A stretch of DNA of 24,667 nt from Saccoglossus kowalevskii (lineage: Eukaryota > Hemichordata > Enteropneusta > Harrimaniidae). The notes below the pieces were generated by a model, which was not told the origin of the DNA, searched no databases, and saw nothing but the letters and a program-made list of their open reading frames with translations. The stretch spans positions 1 to 24,667 of the forward strand of contig NW_003114629.1 of NCBI RefSeq assembly GCF_000003605.2, read 5' to 3'. Positions 17,801 to 24,667 of the stretch are shown here, piece by piece; positions within the stretch are counted from its first letter, which is position 1, and each line of letters opens with the position of its first letter. The position numbers were made by a program, and so were the translations under genes.

Positions 17801-18059
17801 GTAATTATGATTCACAATTCAAACACTAATGTTTGAAATATAATTTTTACAATTATAACCAATTAAATATGTTGATTATGCTAATATAGACGTTTGAAAT
17901 GTCTTCCAAAAATATTTCAATTTTAATAAAAGCGATTACAAATTCGTGAAATGATAGACGATGCAATACAATTGATATTTCAAATATACGTGAAGTTATT
18001 CCAAAAACTGAATATATTTTAAATTCGCCCAATACAAAGAATTATGTTTTGTCGTCGCC

Positions 18060-18132
18060 GCCTCGTTAGCGCAGTAGGCAGCGCGTCAGTCTCATAATCT
18101 GAAGGTCGTGAGTTCGATCCTCACACGAGGCA
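18060..18132 (+). tRNA. tRNA-Met-CAT: tRNA-Met (CAU), copy 55, consensus
   Basis: Consensus body. Flank A with 'atgttttgtcg', as before copies 37 and 44. T6 downstream. Confidence 0.97.
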
Positions 18133-18391
18133 GTAATTATGATTCGCAATTCAAACAGTGATGTTTGAAATATAATTTTTTACAATTATAACCAATTAAA
18201 TATATTCATAATGCTAATATAGACGTTTTAAATGTCTTCCAAAAATATTTCAATTTTAATAAAAGCGATTACTAATTCGTGAAATGAAATACGATGCAAA
18301 ACAATTGATATTTCAAATATACCTGAAGTTATTCGAAAAACTGAATTTATTTCAAATTCGCTCAATACAAAGAATTGTTATTGTCATCGCC

Positions 18392-18464
18392 AACTTGTTA
18401 GCGCAGTAGGCAGCGCGTCAGTCTCATAATCTGAAGGTCGTGTGTTCGATCCTCACACGAGGCA
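18392..18464 (+). tRNA. tRNA-Met-CAT: tRNA-Met (CAU), copy 56; acceptor and T-stem damage
   Basis: G1A and C2A (A1-C72 and A2-G71 mismatches), C5T (wobble) and A52T (T52-T62 mismatch, B box). The acceptor end cannot pair properly. Flank B with 'gattactaattcg'. Likely inactive, though it keeps 73 nt and CAT. Confidence 0.75.
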
Positions 18465-18722
18465 GTAATTATGATTCACAATTCAAATACTAATGTTTGA
18501 AATATAATTTTTACAATTATAACCAATTAAATATATTCATAATGCTAATATAGACGTTTTAAATGTCTTCCAAAAATATTTCAATTTTAATAAAAGCGAT
18601 TACTAATTCGTGAAATGAAATACGATGCAAAACAATTGATATTTCAAATATACCTGAAGTTATTCGAAAAACTGAATTTATTTCAAATTCGCTCAATACA
18701 AAGAATTGTTATTGTCATCGCC

Positions 18723-18795
18723 GCCTCGTTAGCGCAGTAGGCAGCGCGTCAGTCTCATAATCTGAAGGTCGTGAGTTCGATCCTCACACGAGGCA
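18723..18795 (+). tRNA. tRNA-Met-CAT: tRNA-Met (CAU), copy 57, consensus
   Basis: Consensus body. Flank B with 'gattactaattcg'. Loop gtga, T5. Confidence 0.97.
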
Positions 18796-19053
18796 GTAAT
18801 TATGATTCACAATTCAAACAGTGATGTTTGAAATATAATTTTTACAATTATAACCAATTAAATATATTCATAATGCTAATATAGACGTTTGAAATGTCTT
18901 CCAAAAATATTTCAATTTTAATAAAAGCGATTACAAATTCGTGAAATGAAATACGATGCAAAACAATTGATATTTCAAATATACCTGAAGTTATTCGAAA
19001 AACTGAATTTATTTCAAATTCGCTCAATACAAAGAATTGTTATTGCCATCGCC

Positions 19054-19126
19054 GCCTCGTTAGCGCAGTAGGCAGCGCGTCAGTCTCATAATCTGAAGTT
19101 CGTGAGTTCGATCCTCACACGAGGTA
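19054..19126 (+). tRNA. tRNA-Met-CAT: tRNA-Met (CAU), copy 58
   Basis: G46T (variable loop) and C72T (G1:U72). Identical to copy 59. The 5' flank has 'gttattgccatcgcc', as for copies 71 and 74. Start of the perfect 331-bp tandem duplication. Confidence 0.93.
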
Positions 19127-19384
19127 GTAATTATGATTCACAATTCAAACACTAATGTTTGAAATACAATTTTTACAATTATAACCAATTAAATATATTC
19201 ATAATGCTAATATAGACGTTTTAAATGTCTTCCAAAAATATTTCAATTTTAATATAAGCGATTACAAATTCTTGAAATGAAATACGATGCAAAACAATTG
19301 ATATTTCAAATATACCTGAAGTTATTCGGAAAACTGAATTTATTTCAAATTCGCTCAATACAAAGAATTGTTATTGTCATCGCC

Positions 19385-19457
19385 GCCTCGTTAGCGCAGT
19401 AGGCAGCGCGTCAGTCTCATAATCTGAAGTTCGTGAGTTCGATCCTCACACGAGGTA
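19385..19457 (+). tRNA. tRNA-Met-CAT: tRNA-Met (CAU), copy 59
   Basis: G46T and C72T, identical to copy 58 by recent duplication. Flank B with 'attcttgaaatg' and 'attcggaaaac'. Confidence 0.93.
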
Positions 19458-19715
19458 GTAATTATGATTCACAATTCAAACACTAATGTTTGAAATACAA
19501 TTTTTACAATTATAACCAATTAAATATATTCATAATGCTAATATAGACGTTTTAAATGTCTTCCAAAAATATTTCAATTTTAATATAAGCGATTACAAAT
19601 TCTTGAAATGAAATACGATGCAAAACAATTGATATTTCAAATATACCTGAAGTTATTCGGAAAACTGAATTTATTTCAAATTCGCTCAATACAAAGAATT
19701 GTTATTGTCATCGCC

Positions 19716-19788
19716 GCCTCGTTAGCGCAGTAGGCAGCGCGTCAGTCTCATAATCTGAAGGTCGTGAGTTCGATCCTCACATGAGGCA
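19716..19788 (+). tRNA. tRNA-Met-CAT: tRNA-Met (CAU), copy 60
   Basis: C67T only (wobble). Flank B, the second copy of the duplicated spacer. The spacer that follows has 'atagaagtttt' instead of 'atagacgtttt'. Confidence 0.95.
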
Positions 19789-20047
19789 GTAATTATGATT
19801 CACAATTCAAACAGTGATGTTTGAAATATAATTTTTACAATTATAACCAATTAAATATATTCATAATGCTAATATAGAAGTTTTAAATGTCTTCCAAAAA
19901 TATTTCAATTTTAATAAAAGCGATTACAAATTCGTGAAATGATAGACGATGAAATACAATTGATATTTCAAATATACCTGAAGTTATTCGAAAAACTGAA
20001 TTTATTTTCAATTCGCTCAATACAAAGAATTATGTATTGTCGTCGCC

Positions 20048-20120
20048 GCCTCGTTAGCGCAGTAGGCAGCGCGTTAGTCTCATAATCTGAAGGTCGTGAG
20101 TTCGATCCTCACACGAGGCA
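20048..20120 (+). tRNA. tRNA-Met-CAT: tRNA-Met (CAU), copy 61
   Basis: C28T only (U28-G42 wobble). Flank A with 'gacgatgaaatac', shared with the spacer before copy 62. Confidence 0.94.
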
Positions 20121-20378
20121 GTAATTATGATTCACAATTCAAACACTGATGTTTGAAATATAATTTTTACAATTATAACCAATTAAATATATTGATTATG
20201 CTAATATAGACGTTTGAAATGTCTTCCAAAAATATTTCAATTTTAATAAAAGCGATTACAAATTCGTGAAATGATAGACGATGAAATACAATTGATATTT
20301 CAAATATACGTGATGTTATTCGAAAAACTGAATTTATTTTCAATTCGCCCAATACAAAGAATTATTATTGTCGTCGAC

Positions 20379-20451
20379 GCCTCGTTAGCGCAGTAGGCAG
20401 CACGTCAGTCTCATAATCTGAAGGTCGTGAGTTCGATCTTCACACGAGGCA
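20379..20451 (+). tRNA. tRNA-Met-CAT: tRNA-Met (CAU), copy 62; D-stem mismatch
   Basis: G24A (C11-A24 mismatch) and C61T (G53-U61 wobble in the B box). Flank is A-like, 'attattattgtcgtcgac', with a private -2 A. Probably reduced. Confidence 0.84.
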
Positions 20452-20710
20452 GTAATTATGATTCACAATTCAAACACTGATGTTTGAAATATAATTTTTA
20501 CAATTATAACCAATTAAATATATTGATTATGCTAATATAGACGTTTGAAATGTCTTCCAAAAATATTTCAATTTTAATAAAAGCGATTACAAATTCGTGA
20601 AATGATAGACGATGCAATACAATTGATATTTCAAATATACGTGAAGTTATTCCAAAAACTGAATATATTTTAAATTCGCCCAATACAAAGAATTATGTAT
20701 TGTCGTCGCC

Positions 20711-20783
20711 GCCTCGTTAGCGCAGTAGGCAGCGCGTCAGTCTCATAATCTGAAGGTCGTGAGTTCGATCCTCACATGAGGCA
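20711..20783 (+). tRNA. tRNA-Met-CAT: tRNA-Met (CAU), copy 63
   Basis: C67T only (wobble). Flank A. The downstream arm CAAATA with loop ctaa is shared with that after copy 64. Confidence 0.95.
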
Positions 20784-21041
20784 GTAATTATGATTCACAA
20801 TTCAAATACTAATGTTTGAAATATAATTTTTACAATTATAACCAATTAAATATATTCATAATGCTAATATAGACGTTTGAAATGTCTTCCAAAAATATTT
20901 CAATTTTAATATAAGCGATTACAAATTCGTGAAATGAAACACGATGCAAAACAATTGATATTTCAAATATACCTGAAGTTATTCGAAAAACTGAATTTAT
21001 TTCAAATTCGCTCAATACAAAGAATTGTTATTGTCATCGCC

Positions 21042-21114
21042 GCCTCGTTAGCGCAGTAGGCAGCGCGTCAGTCTCATAATCTGAAGGTCGTGAGTTCGAT
21101 CCTCACATGAGGCA
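21042..21114 (+). tRNA. tRNA-Met-CAT: tRNA-Met (CAU), copy 64
   Basis: C67T only (wobble). Flank B. Same gene and same proximal downstream sequence as copy 63. Confidence 0.95.
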
Positions 21115-21372
21115 GTAATTATGATTCACAATTCAAATACTAATGTTTGAAATATAATTTTTACAATTATAACCAATTAAATATATTGATTATGCTAATA
21201 TAGACGTTTGAAATGTCTTCCAAAAATATTTCAATTTTAATAAAAGCGATTACAAATTCGTGAAATGATAGACGATGCAATACAATTGATATTTCAAATA
21301 TACGTGAAGTTATTCGAAAAACTGAATTTATTTCAAATTCGCTCAATACAAAGAATTGTTATTGTCATCGCA

Positions 21373-21445
21373 GCCTCGTTAGCGCAGTAGGCAGCGCGTC
21401 AGTCTCATAATCTGAAGGTCGTGAGTTCGATCCTCACACGAGGCA
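21373..21445 (+). tRNA. tRNA-Met-CAT: tRNA-Met (CAU), copy 65, consensus
   Basis: Consensus body. Flank B with A at -1 ('catcgca'), a marker shared only with copy 69. T6 downstream. Confidence 0.97.
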
Positions 21446-21704
21446 GTAATTATGATTCGCAATTCAAACAGTGATGTTTGAAATATAATTTTTTACAATT
21501 ATAACCAATTAAATATATTCATAATGCTAATATAGACGTTTTAAATGTCTTCCAAAAATATTTCAATTTCAATATAAGCGATTACAAATTCGTGAAATGA
21601 AACACGATGCAAAACAATTGATATTTCAAATATACCTGAAGTTATTCGAAAAACTGAATTTATTTCAAATTCGCTCAATACAAAGAATTGTTATTGTCAT
21701 CGCC

Positions 21705-21777
21705 GCCTTGTTTGCGCAGTAGGCAGCGCGTCAGTCTCATAATCTGAAGGTCGTGAGTTCGATCCTCACACGAGGCA
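21705..21777 (+). tRNA. tRNA-Met-CAT: tRNA-Met (CAU), copy 66; C5T/A9T haplotype
   Basis: C5T and A9T only. Flank B with a private 'caatttcaatataag'. The downstream spacer has 'aatttaaacag' and a T4 run, as after copies 20, 31 and 40. Confidence 0.9.
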
Positions 21778-22035
21778 GTAATTATGATTCACAATTTAAA
21801 CAGTGATGTTTGAAATATGATTTTGTAAATTATAACCAATTAAATATATTCATAATGCTAATATAGACGTTTTAAATGTCTTCCAAAAATATTTCAATTT
21901 TAATAAAAGCGATTACAAATTCGTGAAATGAAATACAATGCAAAATAATTGATATTTCAAATATACCTGAAGTTATTCGAAAAACTGAATTTATTTCAAA
22001 TTCGCTCAATACAAAGAATTGTTATTGTCATCGCC

Positions 22036-22108
22036 GCCTCGTTAGCGCAGTAGGCAGCGCGTCAGTCTCATAATCTGAAGGTCGTGAGTTCGATCCTCAC
22101 ATGAGGCA
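22036..22108 (+). tRNA. tRNA-Met-CAT: tRNA-Met (CAU), copy 67
   Basis: C67T only (wobble). The 5' spacer has private changes 'atacaatgcaaaataattg'. Flank B. Confidence 0.95.
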
Positions 22109-22366
22109 GTAATTATGATTCACAATTCAAACAGTGATGTTTGAAATATAATTTTTACAATTATAACCAATTAAATATATTGATTATGCTAATATAGACG
22201 TTTGAAATGTCTTCCAAAAATATTTCAATTTTAATATAAGCGATTACAAATTCGTGAAATGAAACACGATGCAAAACAATTGATATTTCAAATATACCTG
22301 AAGTTATTCGAAAAACTGAATTTATTTCAAATTCGCTCAATACAAAGAATTGTTATTGTCATCGCC

Positions 22367-22439
22367 GCCTCGTTAGCGTAGTAGGCAGCGCGTCAGTCTC
22401 ATAATCTGAAGGTCGTGAGTTCGATCCTCACATGAGGCA
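22367..22439 (+). tRNA. tRNA-Met-CAT: tRNA-Met (CAU), copy 68
   Basis: C13T (U13-G22 wobble in the D stem, private) and C67T (wobble). Flank B. Should still fold. Confidence 0.93.
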
Positions 22440-22697
22440 GTAATTATGATTCACAATTCAAACAGTGATGTTTGAAATATAATTTTTACAATTATAACCA
22501 ATTAAATATATTGATTATGCTAATATAGACGTTTGAAATGTCTTCCAAAAATATTTCAATTTTAATAAAAGCGATTACAAATTCGTGAAATGATAGACGA
22601 TGCAATACAATTGATATTTCAAATATACGTGAAGTTATTCGAAAAACTGAATTTATTTCAAATTCGCTCAATACAAAGAATTGTTATTGTCATCGCA

Positions 22698-22770
22698 GCC
22701 TCGTTAGCGCAGTAGGCAGCGCGTCAGTCTCATAATCTGAAGGTCGTGAGTTCGATCCTCACACGAGGCA
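22698..22770 (+). tRNA. tRNA-Met-CAT: tRNA-Met (CAU), copy 69, consensus
   Basis: Consensus body with the 'catcgca' flank of copy 65, four units upstream. T6 downstream. Confidence 0.97.
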
Positions 22771-23029
22771 GTAATTATGATTCGCAATTCAAACAGTGAT
22801 GTTTGAAATATAATTTTTTACAATTATAACCAATTAAATATATTCATAATGCTAATATAGACGTTTTAAATGTCTTCCAAAAATATTTCAATTTTAATAT
22901 AAGCGATTACAAATTCGTGAAATGAAACACGATGCAAAACAATTGATATTTCAAATATACCTGAAGTTATTCGAAAAACTGAATTTATTTCAAATTCGCT
23001 CAATACAAAGAATTGTTATTGTCATCGCC

Positions 23030-23102
23030 GCCTTGTTTGCGCAGTAGGCAGCGCGTCAGTCTCGTAATCTGAAGGTCGTGAGTTCGATCCTCACACGAGG
23101 CA
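23030..23102 (+). tRNA. tRNA-Met-like body with CGU (Thr) anticodon, copy 70
   Basis: A35G (base 23064) changes the anticodon at 23063-23065 from CAT to CGT, which would read the threonine codon ACG. C5T and A9T mark the same haplotype as copies 20, 31, 33, 40 and 66; the rest is consensus. MetRS depends heavily on the CAU anticodon, so methionylation should be lost. G1-C72, C2-G71, G35 and U36 are features known to matter to ThrRS in well-studied systems, so charging with Thr is conceivable. Whether it is expressed is unknown, and a scanner would call it tRNA-Thr(CGT). Confidence 0.85.
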
Positions 23103-23360
23103 GTAATTATGATTCACAATTCAAACAGTGATGTTTGAAATATAATTTTTACAATTATAACCAATTAAATATATTCATAATGCTAATATAGACGTTTGAA
23201 ATGTCTTCCAAAAATATTTCAATTTTAATAAAAGCGATTACAAATTCGTGAAATGAAATACGATGCAAAACAATTGATATTTCAAATATACCTGAAGTTA
23301 TTCGAAAAACTGAATTTATTTCAAATTCGCTCAATACAAAGAATTGTTATTGCCATCGCC

Positions 23361-23433
23361 GCCTCGTTAGCGCAGTAGGCAGCGCGTCAGTCTCATAATC
23401 TGAAGGTCGTGAGTTCGATCCTCACACGAGGCA
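23361..23433 (+). tRNA. tRNA-Met-CAT: tRNA-Met (CAU), copy 71, consensus
   Basis: Consensus body. Flank B with 'gttattgccatcgcc', as in copies 58 and 74. The following spacer has private changes ('aatatgttcataatactaat', 'acagacgtttt'). Confidence 0.97.
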
Positions 23434-23691
23434 GTAATTATGATTCGCAATTCAAACAGTGCTGTTTGAAATATAATTTTTACAATTATAACCAATTAAA
23501 TATGTTCATAATACTAATACAGACGTTTTAAATGTCTTCCAAAAATATTTCAATTTTAATATAAGCGATTACAAATTCGTGAAATGAAATACGATGCAAA
23601 ACAATTGATATTTCAAATATACCTGAAGTTATTCGAAAAACTGAATTTATTTCAAATTCGCTCAATACAAAGAATTGTTATTGTCATCGCC

Positions 23692-23764
23692 GCCTTGTTA
23701 GCGCAGTAGGCAGCGTGTTAGTCTCATAATCTGAAGGTCGTGAGTTCGATCCTCACACGAGGCA
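23692..23764 (+). tRNA. tRNA-Met-CAT: tRNA-Met (CAU), copy 72; three wobbles
   Basis: C5T, C25T and C28T. Each replaces a Watson-Crick pair with a U-G or G-U wobble, in the acceptor, D and anticodon stems, so it still folds but less stably. Flank B; T6 downstream. Confidence 0.9.
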
Positions 23765-24023
23765 GTAATTATGATTCGCAATTCAAACAGTGATGTTTGA
23801 AATATAATTTTTTACAATTATAACCAATTAAATATATTCATAATGCTAATATAGACGTTTTAAATGTCTTCCAAAAATATTTCGATTTTAATATAAGCGA
23901 TTGCAAATTCGTGAAATGAAACACGATGCAAAAAAATTGATATTTCAAATATACCTGAAGTTATTTGAAAAACTGAATTTATTTCAAATTCGCTCAATAC
24001 AAAGAATTGTTATTGTCAGCGCC

Positions 24024-24096
24024 GCCTTGTTATCGCAGTAGGCAGCGCGTTAGTCTCATAATCTGAAGGTCGTGAGTTCGATCCTCACACGAGGCA
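24024..24096 (+). tRNA. tRNA-Met-CAT: tRNA-Met (CAU), copy 73; A-box change
   Basis: C5T, G10T (T10-C25 mismatch, A-box TAGC to TATC) and C28T. G10T with C28T is also seen in copies 3 and 53, without the A52C of those copies. Flank B with a private 'gtcagcgcc'. T6 downstream. Confidence 0.84.
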
Positions 24097-24355
24097 GTAA
24101 TTATGATTCGCAATTCAAACAGTGATGTTTGAAATATAATTTTTTACAATTATAACCAATTAAATATATTCATAATGCTAATATAGACGTTTTAAATGTC
24201 TTCCAAAAATATTTCAATTTTAATAAAAGCGATTACAAATTCGTGAAATGAAACACGATGCAAAACAATTGATATTTCAAATATACCTGAAGTTATTCGA
24301 AAAATTGAATTCATTTCAAATTCGCTCAATACAAAGAATTGTTATTGCCATCGCC

Positions 24356-24428
24356 GCCTCGTTAGCGCAGTAGGCAGCGCGTCAGTCTCATAATCTGAAG
24401 GTCGTGAGTTCGATCCTCACACGAGGTA
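24356..24428 (+). tRNA. tRNA-Met-CAT: tRNA-Met (CAU), copy 74
   Basis: C72T only (G1:U72). Flank B with 'gccatcgcc', as in copies 58 and 71. The proximal T-run is replaced by 'tatacatttataaatt', so the next T4 is at 24549-24552, about 121 nt away. Confidence 0.94.
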
Positions 24429-24667
24429 GTAATTATGATTCACAATTCAAACACTGATGTTTGAAATATACATTTATAAATTATAACCAATTAAATATAT
24501 TCATAATGCTAATATAGACGTTTGAAATGTCTTCCAAAAATATTTCAATTTTAATAAAAGCGATTACAAATTCGTGAAATGATAGACGATGCAATACAAT
24601 TGATATTTCAAATACACGTGAAGTTATTCGAAAAACTGAATTTATTTTTAATTCGCCCAATACATGA
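24429..24667. repeat. Partial spacer at the right window edge (family A)
   Basis: Spacer cut by the window end. It carries A markers ('gatagacgatgcaatac', 'cgcccaatac') and private changes ('acatttataaatt' in place of the T-run, 'aaatacacgtg', 'tttatttttaattcg'). The last three bases read 'tga' where the unit has 'aag', which could be the array edge, or just a local change. Confidence 0.8.

Larger units (their letters stand above)
19054..19715 (+). repeat. Perfect tandem duplication of one 331-bp unit
   Basis: Units 19054-19384 and 19385-19715 look identical base for base, sharing the private markers 'aaatacaattttt', 'aaattcttgaaatg' and 'attcggaaaac' and the tRNA changes G46T and C72T. This is the freshest unit duplication in the window. 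Confidence 0.85.
1..24667 (+). repeat. Tandem array of ~331-bp units, each with one tRNA-Met(CAU) gene
   Basis: About 74.5 head-to-tail units fill the window, all on the + strand. A unit is a 73-nt GC-rich tRNA gene plus a ~258-nt AT-rich spacer. Start-to-start distances between neighbouring tRNAs are almost always 331 or 332 bp (extremes 327 and 333). No other gene, transposon end or interruption is visible. Spacers contain single-base differences, many shared by several non-adjacent units, so units have been shuffled by unequal crossing-over or conversion. Nothing outside the array is seen at either end. It could be a real tRNA gene cluster, or a satellite whose monomer happens to include a tRNA gene; the many intact genes favour at least partial function. 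Confidence 0.97.

Noticed and set aside
1-24667. CRISPR array
   Set aside because: Regular spacing and a conserved part are present, but the 'repeat' is a folded 73-nt tRNA gene and the 'spacers' are themselves near-identical and 258 bp long.
1-24667. tRNA-derived SINE cluster
   Set aside because: No poly-A or simple-repeat tail, no target-site duplications and strict head-to-tail order. The tRNA part is a near-perfect gene rather than a diverged SINE head.
1-24667. Mitochondrial or organellar tRNA repeat
   Set aside because: The tRNA has full canonical D and T arms and a nuclear-type body, with pol III signals. The AT-richness is confined to spacers.

Overview
The window is one uninterrupted head-to-tail tandem array. 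A unit of about 331 bp is repeated roughly 74.5 times on the + strand. Each unit holds one 73-nt elongator tRNA-Met gene (anticodon CAU) followed by a spacer of about 258 bp that is strongly AT-rich. I count 74 tRNA-Met copies, the first at 172-244 and the last at 24356-24428. Start-to-start spacing is 330-333 bp, except 327 bp after copy 3. There is no protein-coding gene, and neither end shows a clear array boundary, so the array probably continues both ways.

The organism is a eukaryote and this is nuclear DNA. CCA is not encoded, each gene has internal A- and B-box pol III promoters, and oligo-T terminators follow. The tRNA body is the animal-type elongator Met sequence (GCCTCGTTAGCGCAGTAGG start, T54 T55 C56, G1-C72), not the initiator. 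The AT-rich spacers fit an AT-rich invertebrate such as an arthropod, but the sequence cannot settle the species.

Layout. Copies 1-29 (to about 9.5 kb) are the most degraded: many single-copy substitutions fall at structurally important tRNA positions, and two spacer families (A and B) often alternate, suggesting an older 662-bp dimer. Copies 30-74 are more homogeneous, mostly family B, with variants shared among several copies, as expected from recent unequal crossing-over and gene conversion. A perfect 331-bp unit duplication lies at 19054-19384/19385-19715. Longer-range copies link 10.84-11.43 kb with 16.15-16.73 kb and 0.58-0.87 kb with 17.14-17.43 kb.

By my hand reading 17 copies carry the consensus tRNA (6, 7, 13, 16, 25, 36, 37, 38, 41, 43, 44, 48, 55, 57, 65, 69, 71). 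Many others carry one tolerable wobble change. Copies 3, 12 and 28 look broken. Copy 70 has an anticodon change to CGU. The spacer is not featureless: an 8-9 bp inverted repeat with a variable 4-nt loop sits just before the T-run in nearly every unit, and a second T4 run lies about 120 nt downstream as a possible back-up terminator. tRNA positions quoted below are canonical numbers, which here equal (coordinate - start + 1). 'Flank A' or 'flank B' is the spacer family immediately 5' of a gene.
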